Assembly (NCBI GenBank): GCA_029262955.1
Contig: JAJCYL010000502.1
Coordinates: forward strand, 1 to 6,223
Length of the DNA: 6,223 bases
Origin: Cytophagales bacterium
GTDB taxonomy: Bacteria; Bacteroidota; Bacteroidia; Cytophagales; Cyclobacteriaceae
Direction: 5' to 3'
The stretch's first letter is position 1. Every line of letters starts with the position of its first letter. The notes under the pieces are model-generated. The model was not told the DNA's origin. It worked only from the letters and a program-made list of their open reading frames with translations, and searched no databases. Shown piece after piece: positions 1 to 6,223 of this stretch. The translations under genes and the position numbers were made by a program.

Positions 1-1497
1 GACGTCATGAAGATTTCCCGTCGGGACACGGTAAAATTTATCAAAAATCTTATGCGCCGCATCTCTGGACATCCCAATACCCCGATCGATGATGTTGATA
101 AAAATACCTTTGGCCGAACTCTCTGTTTTAATCGTGATCTCTGGTCTCTCCGAAGAATATTTGTTGGCGTTATCCAGAAGGTTGTAAATAATGTTGGTTA
201 AGTGCATCTCATCTGCTTCAACCACTAAATATTCAGCATTAAGTTCCTTGTGCACAGTACCTCCGCGTTTTTGCACCTGTAGGTCTATATTTTCCAATAC
301 CTTTTCAATAATCTCATGGACATTCACTTTATCGACCTTCAATTTGAAATCCTGCTTATCAAGTGTAGCCACCTGCAGGACCTTTTCCACCTGGAGTCCC
401 AACCTCTTATTCTCATCATGAATGATCTTCATATACCGTTCTTTCATACTCTTACTGGTACTAATTTGATCATCCTGAAGCGCCTCACATGCTAAGGAAA
501 CAGTAGCAATTGGAGTCTTGAACTCGTGGGTCATGTTATTGATGAAATCATTCTTTATTTGAGAAATTTTCTTTTGCTTGATAATGGTCAAAATGGCGTA
601 TGTGAAACAAAAGACGATCACCAACATGAATATGAGTGAAGATGCCAGTGTAATCCAGACCTTACCGATTAAAAATCTGTCCTCTCCCGGGAAATAGACG
701 TGTATAAAATTGTTTTCATGAAGGATGTCATTCGGAAATAAACTGGCTCTTAGCTTAGATTTTTTGAGATAGCTTATATCACTCTTACCAAAAGCAAACA
801 AAACACTATCCTTATCCTCGTTAATCACCCCGTGGTCATAAGTGATGTCGATCCCCTTATTTTGGAATTCGACTTTTAAAAGTGAATCTAATTCAGATTT
901 ATCAATTCGGTTTTCAATGTTCCTTTTACCAGCTAACAATTCATGGATCACCACATTCACCATTTCAGATTTCTTAACCACTTTTCTCAAGGTTCCTCCC
1001 AAATGTTGCAGTTCAATTTTTGTAGAGTCCAGATTCCGGCTTATTTCTTTTATTTCTTTTCCTATCTTCCTGTCAATTTTTCGAGTGTCTTGCTTTATTT
1101 GATTGTCATTCAAATTGAAAGTCTCTCTGACATCACTTGTTTCAAAGTCATAGGCGAAATCTAATAGAATCATATCCTTCAAAGAATCTTCACCTATACT
1201 CTCAATACTGATTAATCGCTTCTTGAAAGTACTTTCTAATAACTCTATGGTATCCTGTCTAACTGAAGTCGCACTCCTCAACTGAAAACGCGTGTCAAGG
1301 TTATCATAAGCCACGTGTAGGGCCTCCTGCATTTCGATTTTTGAAGCAACATTATTAAGTGCTTCATGAACGTCACTTTGAAAGCGATCCTTGTTGGCAG
1401 TTAATACATTATCAATCCAGTAGACCTGGAAGACAACTAGCCCGGTAAGCGCCAAGCTCATCAACACCACTATCCATCGAAGTGTTCGAGAATTCAC
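1..1497 (-). CDS. Membrane sensor histidine kinase, C-terminus cut by window edge
   Basis: Two-component sensor kinase of the inner membrane that should autophosphorylate on His and pass phosphate to a response regulator. The frame is open without a stop from 1497 to the edge (499 residues visible). Seen: transmembrane helix 1 at about residues 8-26; a periplasmic region of about 250 residues (28-279), rich in charged helical sequence; transmembrane helix 2 at about 281-306; the DHp phosphoacceptor motif NNMTHEFKTP with His324; the N box LLDNANKYS (Asn443); the G1 box DRGIG (471-475); and an F-box-like KIFDKFYRVPTGN. The window ends at HDV, where relatives continue into the G2 box (KGFGLGL), so only a short C-terminal piece is missing. 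Only about 17 residues separate helix 2 from His324, so there is no HAMP domain. The start is GTG: an in-frame TAG lies at 1519-1521, and the next ATG (Met13) would split helix 1. It resembles RprX-type kinases of Bacteroidota. The signal sensed is unknown, and the partner regulator is presumably beyond coordinate 1. Confidence 0.93.
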   Translation of the reverse strand, partial: MNSRTLRWIVVLMSLALTGLVVFQVYWIDNVLTANKDRFQSDVHEALNNVASKIEMQEALHVAYDNLDTRFQLRSATSVRQDTIELLESTFKKRLISIESIGEDSLKDMILLDFAYDFETSDVRETFNLNDNQIKQDTRKIDRKIGKEIKEISRNLDSTKIELQHLGGTLRKVVKKSEMVNVVIHELLAGKRNIENRIDKSELDSLLKVEFQNKGIDITYDHGVINEDKDSVLFAFGKSDISYLKKSKLRASLFPNDILHENNFIHVYFPGEDRFLIGKVWITLASSLIFMLVIVFCFTYAILTIIKQKKISQIKNDFINNMTHEFKTPIATVSLACEALQDDQISTSKSMKERYMKIIHDENKRLGLQVEKVLQVATLDKQDFKLKVDKVNVHEIIEKVLENIDLQVQKRGGTVHKELNAEYLVVEADEMHLTNIIYNLLDNANKYSSERPEITIKTESSAKGIFINIIDRGIGMSRDAAHKIFDKFYRVPTGNLHDV

Positions 1498-1532
1498 ATC
1501 GCAATTTACGCCTGCGCCCTATATAATGTTGG

Positions 1533-1551
1533 CTTTTAACGCTTTTTAACG
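1533..1551 (-). repeat. 10-bp-spaced direct repeat in kinase leader
   Basis: On the minus strand CGTTAAAAAG is followed at once by CGTTAAAAG. The shared eight bases (1534-1541 and 1544-1551) are exactly 10 bp apart, about one helical turn. It lies between the candidate -7 element and the kinase start. Tandem half-sites at 10-11 bp spacing are the usual layout for OmpR/PhoB-family regulators, so this could be an autoregulatory operator. The repeat is seen directly; its function is inference, and A/T-rich intergenic DNA can produce such repeats by chance. Confidence 0.4.
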
Positions 1552-1552
1552 T

Positions 1553-1560
1553 CAAAAATA
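1553..1560 (-). promoter_or_regulatory. Candidate Bacteroidota -7 promoter element for the kinase gene
   Basis: Read on the minus strand this is TATTTTTG, a full match to the Bacteroidota primary-sigma -7 consensus TAnnTTTG. It lies 55 bp upstream of the kinase GTG, in the 74-bp gap after purE. No convincing TTTG-like -33 element is visible about 19-21 bp upstream, where the sequence is the end of purE, so the call rests on one box. No rho-independent terminator is seen between purE and the kinase, so read-through from the purKE transcript is also possible. Confidence 0.35.
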
Positions 1561-1571
1561 AGATGAGTAAT

Positions 1572-2099
1572 CTAGTTCTTGAAACCGATGATTTTACCCT
1601 TCCAACCTTGAGTTTCTATCTTTTTGGCAGACTCTTCAACCTTCATTTTAAGTGAATTCTTATAGTTATCAAGGGTTTTGGCGACTTCCTTATTAAAGGA
1701 ACCAACAATTTGAGCAGCTAAAATACCGGCATTCTTCGCCCCATTTAAAGCTACGGTAGCCACAGGAACCCCTGCTGGCATTTGAAGGATGGAGAGAATA
1801 GAATCCCAACCATCTATAGAATTACTCGATTTAACTGGCACTCCAATTACAGGTAAGGAAGTCATCGAGGCCACCATTCCGGGAAGATGTGCTGCCCCAC
1901 CAGCACCAGCTATAATCACTTTTAGGCCATTACTACGAGCCTTTTCGGCATAATTCACCATTCTTTTTGGGGTCCGATGTGCTGAAACAATAGTTAATTC
2001 GAACGGAACCTTTAGTTCTTCAAGTATTTCTGCAGCCTCCGACATTACATTGAGATCGGATTGGCTACCCATAATTATACCCACTAATGGTTGGCTCAT
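1572..2099 (-). CDS. purE: N5-carboxyaminoimidazole ribonucleotide mutase (PurE, class I)
   Basis: Cytosolic enzyme of de novo purine synthesis that converts N5-CAIR, the PurK product, into 4-carboxyaminoimidazole ribonucleotide (CAIR). The protein has 175 residues, slightly longer than the roughly 160-170 usual for class I PurE. Seen: the phosphate-binding GSQSD loop at 11-15; SAHRTP at 39-44 with the catalytic His41; the GAGGAAHLPGM active-site loop at 65-75; GVPVKSS at 86-92; and QMPAGVPVATV near 106-116. The C-terminal tail after about residue 140 is charged and helical. The presence of purK immediately upstream supports class I (mutase) rather than class II, which carboxylates AIR directly. 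Its ATG overlaps the purK stop as ATGA, implying translational coupling. No ribosome binding site other than this coupling is needed to explain the start. Confidence 0.97.
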   Translation of the reverse strand: MSQPLVGIIMGSQSDLNVMSEAAEILEELKVPFELTIVSAHRTPKRMVNYAEKARSNGLKVIIAGAGGAAHLPGMVASMTSLPVIGVPVKSSNSIDGWDSILSILQMPAGVPVATVALNGAKNAGILAAQIVGSFNKEVAKTLDNYKNSLKMKVEESAKKIETQGWKGKIIGFKN

Positions 2100-3238
2100 G
2101 CAATAACTTTAATCGTATTCTTTACAAAATTAACCTTGTTTCGCAGACTTTCTATGTCTGGATCAGTGATGGTAATATGACCCATTTTTCGAAACGGTTT
2201 AGTTAACATTTTCCCATAAAGATGAATATGAGTTCCATCAACTTCAAGGACCTCATCCAGCCCCTTATATCGAGCCGGTCCAACATAGCCATCTTCACCC
2301 AATAAATTTACCATGGCTGCGGCGACTTTGGTATCAGTATTACCTAATGGCATATTCAAAATGGCCCTTAAATGCTGCTCAAATTGCGAGGTATTGTTCG
2401 CCTCGATGGTGTGATGTCCACTATTATGAGTCCTTGGTGCTACTTCATTTACTAAAATCTCGTCATCCTGGGTAATGAACATTTCAACGGCCAACAAACC
2501 CGTCATTCCTAATTTGTCAATAACCCCTTTGGCTATTTGCTCAGCTTTTACTTCGAGCCCTGGATTCATTTCAGCTGGTGAAAAGAGATATTCAACAAGG
2601 TTAGCGGTTGGATGAAACACGAGTTCCACTACAGGAAAAGTAACAATTTCACCAGATTCGCTCCTGGCCACTATTACTGCTATTTCCTTTTTAAAATCAA
2701 TCAAATCTTCAATTAGACCGGGAGCATCAAAAGCATCTTCTAACTCTGATGCCGTCCTTATTACCTGGACTCCCCGACCGTCGTACCCTTCACGACCTAG
2801 TTTATTTACGAAAGGCAACTTTTCCTTTAACGCTTTAACCTCTTCCCTTCCTTCCACCAGATTAAAGTCTGCCGTCGGAATTCCGTTGTCTTTATAGAAT
2901 TGCTTTTGAACTCTCTTATCCTGAATTAACTCCACGATTTCAGGTTGAGGATAGACCTTCTTTCCTTGTCTTTGCAATTCCTTTAAGGCGGCAATATTAA
3001 CATTCTCGATTTCAATGGTTAGGACATCACAGTCTTGTCCGAATTTCATGACCGTCTCAAAGTCTGTCAATTTTCCATGTACAAAATCAGCCACAAGATT
3101 TTTACATGGGGCGTTGGCATCTGGATCTAGAATTTTTACTTCCAAATTGAAGTCGATGGCAGACTGAATTAGCATTCGGCCTAATTGACCACCACCAAGT
3201 ACTCCTAACTTAAATCCGGGACGGTGTATGTCTTCCAT
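2096..3238 (-). CDS. purK: N5-carboxyaminoimidazole ribonucleotide synthase (PurK)
   Basis: Cytosolic ATP-grasp enzyme that uses ATP and bicarbonate to carboxylate aminoimidazole ribonucleotide to the labile N5-CAIR, handed to PurE. It has 380 residues, the normal family length. Seen: the N-terminal pre-ATP-grasp nucleotide-fold motif GVLGGGQLGRML at 12-23; ILDPD at 36-40; TIEIENV at 74-80, corresponding to the TxEFENV motif; QDKRVQKQF at 106-114; the ATP-grasp loop GYDGRGV at 151-157; LAVEMF at 249-254; and the metal/substrate motif NEVAPRTHNSGHHTIEAN at 264-281. The loop residue before GYDG is Glu150, where many homologues have Gly, but this position varies in the family. The chosen ATG has GGGAG seven bases upstream and places the first motif at the usual distance from the N-terminus. 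It follows the dipeptidase gene by 37 bp and overlaps purE by 4 bp, so it very likely belongs to the same transcript as purE. Confidence 0.97.
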   Translation of the reverse strand: MEDIHRPGFKLGVLGGGQLGRMLIQSAIDFNLEVKILDPDANAPCKNLVADFVHGKLTDFETVMKFGQDCDVLTIEIENVNIAALKELQRQGKKVYPQPEIVELIQDKRVQKQFYKDNGIPTADFNLVEGREEVKALKEKLPFVNKLGREGYDGRGVQVIRTASELEDAFDAPGLIEDLIDFKKEIAVIVARSESGEIVTFPVVELVFHPTANLVEYLFSPAEMNPGLEVKAEQIAKGVIDKLGMTGLLAVEMFITQDDEILVNEVAPRTHNSGHHTIEANNTSQFEQHLRAILNMPLGNTDTKVAAAMVNLLGEDGYVGPARYKGLDEVLEVDGTHIHLYGKMLTKPFRKMGHITITDPDIESLRNKVNFVKNTIKVIA

Positions 3239-3245
3239 TTGGAAT

Positions 3246-3250
3246 CTCCC
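3246..3250 (-). promoter_or_regulatory. Shine-Dalgarno-like site of purK
   Basis: GGGAG on the minus strand lies seven bases before the purK ATG, at a normal ribosome-binding distance. The other gene starts visible here lack such a site, as is common in Bacteroidota, so this one supports the chosen purK start and independent initiation after the dipeptidase stop. Confidence 0.5.
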
Positions 3251-3275
3251 TTAAGAGAAGATGTTGCATTGCTTG

Positions 3276-4523
3276 TTAAGACTGTCCTGCAATCTCCAGC
3301 ACCTTATTCCAGACTCTCCAAACATTTTTGGAACAGATTTTTTCGATATCCTCATCAGAATAACCTCGCTTTAACAGCTCATAAATTAAGTTAGGATATT
3401 GAGAGACGTCTTTTAGACCCACAGGTAAAGAATCACCTACTCCATCGTAGTCTGATCCAATTCCCACATGGTCAATTCCGGCAATTTCAACTACATGATC
3501 AATATGGTCAGCAGTCTTTTCGACGGTTGAATAAGGATTGAGATCCGCTTTGAGTTTCATGTGGTATTCAGTGATAGCAGGATCACCTTCTTTCAATCCA
3601 TTCTCTTCCTGGTATTGTTTTACCTGGTCATCTATTTTATCATCAAGATCTTTCTTCAAGCCATCCAAGAATGCCGAACCAAAATTAATTTGTATTACAC
3701 CTCCATTTTCGGCCAGACGTTTGATCATGTCGTCGTTCATGTTGCGTTCCCAACCCGGAGTAAAAAATCTACAGGATGAATGTGAAGCTATCGCAGGAGC
3801 CTTTGTAATAGCCATAACGTCATAAAAAGCGCTGTCAGAGACATGTGATATGTCTACCATGATGCCTACTCTGTTCATTTCGGCTACAACTTGCTCACCA
3901 AACGGACTTAGTCCGCTCCAGGTATCGTCCGTCGTATCATAAGAGGAGTCGCAAATCTGATTATCTGTACTGTGAGTCAAAGTGATATAACTAATTCCAC
4001 GCTCCTTGAAATAGGCAACGTTGGCGATATCATCCTCTATAGGAGCCCCATTTTCCATACCCATTGGTAGAGCAACCTTGCCCTCACCCACAATTTTCTC
4101 AACCTTGGATGGAGTCTTAGCTATTTCAAAATGATCCGGATAAGTACTTGCCAATTGCTCAGTCATGGTGATCAATGAGTCAGCAAATTCCTTGGCACCT
4201 CCCGTCTCCTGGTATCTGGCAGGAATATAAATCGACATAAACGGAGCATCAAGTCCTCCTTCTTTGGCTCTTGGAAAATCAAAATCCCCAGCTTTAGCTC
4301 TTATTGAGACATTCTCAACCGTACCATTTTTTAAATGGCCATCGTCAACCATTTTATACGGTAGATCGACATGACCATCAGTGATTATGAATTTTTTGGA
4401 TAATTCGACCGCCTTAGCTCTCAAGTCTGCATCCGTCATCTCTTTTTTCTCTTTCTCTTGTGGACCACATGCAACAATGAATAACATGACAAGTGCCCAA
4501 ATAGGGTTGGATTTAATCTTCAT
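3276..4523 (-). CDS. Lipoprotein membrane dipeptidase, peptidase family M19
   Basis: Binuclear-zinc amidohydrolase-fold dipeptidase related to mammalian renal dipeptidase, hydrolysing dipeptides, often broadly and sometimes with D-residues at the C-terminal position. It has 415 residues. The N-terminus is a lipoprotein signal peptide (MKIKSNPIWALVMLFIVAC) with lipobox IVAC and lipidation at Cys19, followed by a charged GPQEKEKKE linker, so it should be anchored in an envelope membrane facing the periplasm or the surface. Expected metal and substrate residues are all present: His51 and Asp53 (DGHVD), bridging Glu157 (GMENG), His184 (LTHS), His227 (DISHVSD), His248 (IASHSS) and Asp358 (GIGSDYDG). 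Residues about 286-332 form a charged helical insertion compared with the mammalian enzyme; I believe this is common in Bacteroidota M19 proteins. No Shine-Dalgarno site is visible; the leader is A-rich. It sits 37 bp upstream of purK and is probably co-transcribed with it. The exact substrate is not readable from sequence. Confidence 0.94.
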   Translation of the reverse strand: MKIKSNPIWALVMLFIVACGPQEKEKKEMTDADLRAKAVELSKKFIITDGHVDLPYKMVDDGHLKNGTVENVSIRAKAGDFDFPRAKEGGLDAPFMSIYIPARYQETGGAKEFADSLITMTEQLASTYPDHFEIAKTPSKVEKIVGEGKVALPMGMENGAPIEDDIANVAYFKERGISYITLTHSTDNQICDSSYDTTDDTWSGLSPFGEQVVAEMNRVGIMVDISHVSDSAFYDVMAITKAPAIASHSSCRFFTPGWERNMNDDMIKRLAENGGVIQINFGSAFLDGLKKDLDDKIDDQVKQYQEENGLKEGDPAITEYHMKLKADLNPYSTVEKTADHIDHVVEIAGIDHVGIGSDYDGVGDSLPVGLKDVSQYPNLIYELLKRGYSDEDIEKICSKNVWRVWNKVLEIAGQS

Positions 4524-4558
4524 TAGGTTGAAGTTTTAGTTAGTTTTTTAATGAGGCG

Positions 4559-4590
4559 TGAAGTTAGGAAAAGAGACTCCCGCTACAAAA
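4559..4590 (-). promoter_or_regulatory. Weak promoter candidate for the dipeptidase-purK-purE unit
   Basis: In the 83-bp gap between the oxidase stop and the dipeptidase ATG, the minus strand carries TTTTG (4586-4590), then a 19-bp spacer, then TAACTTCA (4559-4566). The first fits the Bacteroidota -33 box and the spacing is right, but the second matches only TAnnTT of TAnnTTTG. The following leader of about 35 bases up to the ATG is A-rich, as is usual in this phylum. No hairpin terminator for the upstream oxidase gene is visible in the gap, so read-through remains an alternative. Confidence 0.25.
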
Positions 4591-4606
4591 CCGGACAAAT
4601 AATAGC

Positions 4607-6223
4607 TCAATCATTGAGGGCATCGTATAGAATTTCAACCGGATGCTGGGCTACTCTTCCTGTTCCATCCATAATTTGGTGGCGACAACTGGTGCCAGTG
4701 GCAGCAATCACAGTGTCCTCATCCGCTTCCCTCACTGCAGGAAAAAGGACCAGCTCACCAATTTTCATTGAAACATCATAATGCTCTTTTTCATACCCAA
4801 ATGAGCCGGCCATGCCGCAACATCCAGAGGGAACAACATCTACCGCATAATTCGCCAAGGAACTAAGCAATAGTTCACTATAGTCAGTACTAGATAGCGC
4901 TTTCTGATGACAATGTCCGTGTAGCTTCAGCTTTGTTGATTTGACTTTGAACAAATCTGGTTTAATTCTACCCTCATTCATTTCATTCACCAGAAACTCA
5001 TCAATTAAGAATGTCTGTTCAGAAATATGCCGGGCATAGGTTCTCATTTTTTCCGGGACAATATTCAGATATTCATCCCGGAATGTCAGAATAGCCGATG
5101 GTTCGATCCCAATGAGCGGTGTTTTGGCACTGATAAGGTCTTTGAAAATCTCGACGTTCTTTATTGCGATCTCTCTTGCTGGTTCAAGCAGACCTTTCGA
5201 AAACATGGTCCTCCCGCTTTCCAGATGATCAACGAATAAGACCTCGTAGCCCAGCCGGTCAAGTAATTTGATGGCAGTAATACCAATAGTAGTATCATTA
5301 TAGTTGGTGAACTCATCACAAAAAAAGTAAACCGAACTTTTAGCACTTTCAGGTTGGGTTTGGGGTTGAAACCCTTTAATCCAATTTCTCAAAGTTTCCG
5401 TGTGCATTTTAGGGAAGGTCCGTTTAGCCGCAATACCCATTACATTCTTGGCAATTGCCGCAGTGGGCCCAAACTCAGTCAGGAAATTATAAACTCCAGG
5501 TGCCTTAGAAGCGATGGCACTAGACTTATCAAAACCGGCAATCATCTTAGTGCGAAATGGGATTCCATTAGCTTTATAATATTGGTGCTGGAATTCTGCC
5601 TTATATCGTGCCATATCGATATTCGAAGGGCATTCAGACTTACACCCTTTGCAGCTCAAGCACAAATCCATGACCTCCTTGATTTCTTCGTGATCAAACC
5701 GATTCTTTTTAGTTGAGTGGGTCAGCATTTCCCTTAAAATATTTGCCCTTGCCCTGGTTGTATCCTTCTCATCTTTTGTGGCCATATAGCTGGGACACAT
5801 GGTGCCACCACTAAGCTGTGACTTTCTACAAACGCCGACTCCATTACATTTTTCAACCTCTCTTAAGAATCCACCATTCTTACTGAAATCAAAAACAGTA
5901 TCTATCTCGGGGGTCTCCTGATCGGCTTTGTAACGGAGGAATGTATTCATCGGGGGTGTATCGACAATTTTTCCTGGGTTGAAAATATTATTGGGATCCC
6001 AGGACTTTTTAATCCGCTTCAGAAGTTCATAATTTTCTGCCCCAATCATTTTGGGAATGAACTCGCCTCTCAATCTACCATCACCATGCTCGCCACTTAA
6101 TGAGCCATTGTATTTTTTCACCAGATCAGCCGATTTTTCCGCAATCGTTCTAAACATCTCATGACCTTCTTTTGTCTTGAGATTGATTAATGGCCTCATA
6201 TGAAGCTCGCCTGTCCCTGCATG
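4607..6223 (-). CDS. FAD-linked oxidase / Fe-S / CCG-domain fusion protein (YdiJ-like), N-terminus outside window
   Basis: C-terminal 538 residues of a large flavoprotein dehydrogenase, probably oxidising a D-2-hydroxyacid (D-lactate or D-2-hydroxyglutarate) and passing electrons through Fe-S clusters to the respiratory chain. Numbering from the edge: HAGTGELH at 1-8 and SGEHGDG at 43-49 belong to the FAD-linked oxidase C-terminal domain. His1, His8 and Glu45 match the metal-binding His/His/Glu set of D-2-hydroxyglutarate dehydrogenases. Next come NPGK (82-85), cysteines 126, 132 and 143 (CNGVGVC and MCPSY), and a classic CxxCxxCxxxCP at 188-199, giving a GlpC-like double [4Fe-4S] ferredoxin. 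The end holds two CCG-type units: the first is degenerate (SGR at 336-338), the second intact (HCHQK 437-441, GCCGMAGSFGY from 467, Cys513). The frame is open to the window edge; the Met at 6199 is internal, since conserved residues precede it. Family members are about 950-1020 residues, so the FAD-binding half is missing here. Exact substrate is uncertain. Confidence 0.92.
   Translation of the reverse strand, partial: HAGTGELHMRPLINLKTKEGHEMFRTIAEKSADLVKKYNGSLSGEHGDGRLRGEFIPKMIGAENYELLKRIKKSWDPNNIFNPGKIVDTPPMNTFLRYKADQETPEIDTVFDFSKNGGFLREVEKCNGVGVCRKSQLSGGTMCPSYMATKDEKDTTRARANILREMLTHSTKKNRFDHEEIKEVMDLCLSCKGCKSECPSNIDMARYKAEFQHQYYKANGIPFRTKMIAGFDKSSAIASKAPGVYNFLTEFGPTAAIAKNVMGIAAKRTFPKMHTETLRNWIKGFQPQTQPESAKSSVYFFCDEFTNYNDTTIGITAIKLLDRLGYEVLFVDHLESGRTMFSKGLLEPAREIAIKNVEIFKDLISAKTPLIGIEPSAILTFRDEYLNIVPEKMRTYARHISEQTFLIDEFLVNEMNEGRIKPDLFKVKSTKLKLHGHCHQKALSSTDYSELLLSSLANYAVDVVPSGCCGMAGSFGYEKEHYDVSMKIGELVLFPAVREADEDTVIAATGTSCRHQIMDGTGRVAQHPVEILYDALND

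Noticed and set aside
842..1164. Plus-strand open frames opposite the kinase sensor domain (842-1102 and 943-1164)
   Set aside because: They are antisense to an uninterrupted kinase frame with clear family motifs and have Ser/Phe-rich compositions typical of antisense shadows.
1498..1571. Terminator after purE
   Set aside because: The T- and A-runs in this gap are parts of direct repeats, not inverted ones; no GC-rich stem followed by a T-run could be found on the minus strand.
4606..4618. Perfect 13-bp palindrome CTCAAT-C-ATTGAG spanning the oxidase stop codon
   Set aside because: The one-base loop cannot form a stable hairpin and no T-run follows, so it is not a terminator; a short A/T-rich palindrome partly inside coding sequence is expected by chance and has no second copy in the window.
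5354..5716. 120-codon plus-strand open frame
   Set aside because: It lies wholly antisense to the conserved Fe-S/CCG region of the oxidase and has no recognisable domain or promoter.
6197..6199. ATG at 6199 as the true start of the oxidase gene
   Set aside because: The frame stays open upstream to the edge and encodes HAGTGELH, a conserved part of the FAD-linked oxidase C-terminal domain, so the protein begins outside the window.

Overview
The window looks like a chromosomal stretch from a member of the Bacteroidota, probably a Cytophagia/Cytophagales-type marine or soil bacterium. This is inferred from protein style: a histidine kinase with the NNMTHEFKTP and KFYRVPTGN signatures typical of that phylum, A-rich leaders mostly without Shine-Dalgarno sites, and a TAnnTTTG-type -7 promoter element. 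Species cannot be named from sequence alone.

Every supportable gene lies on the minus strand, so transcription runs from high to low coordinates. In that order they are: (1) the C-terminal 538 residues of a large FAD-linked oxidase fused to an iron-sulfur/CCG-domain module (YdiJ-like; N-terminus outside the window); (2) an 83-bp gap with a weak promoter candidate; (3) a complete lipoprotein M19 dipeptidase; (4) purK, 37 bp further on; (5) purE, overlapping purK by 4 bp; (6) a 74-bp gap with a -7 promoter element and a 10-bp-periodic direct repeat; (7) a membrane sensor histidine kinase starting at GTG and cut by the window edge just before its expected second glycine box.

PurK and PurE together perform the two-step carboxylation of aminoimidazole ribonucleotide in de novo purine synthesis: ATP-dependent formation of N5-CAIR, then mutation to CAIR. 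The dipeptidase is probably co-transcribed with them, but no direct metabolic link is evident. The oxidase probably feeds electrons from a D-2-hydroxyacid into the respiratory chain. The kinase probably belongs to a two-component pair whose regulator lies beyond coordinate 1.

I found no RNA genes, CRISPR, insertion sequences, phage or defence genes. This is mainly an ordinary housekeeping region. The second-look items are regulatory (kinase leader), an uncharacterised periplasmic sensor domain, an asymmetric CCG module, and the dipeptidase-purKE linkage.
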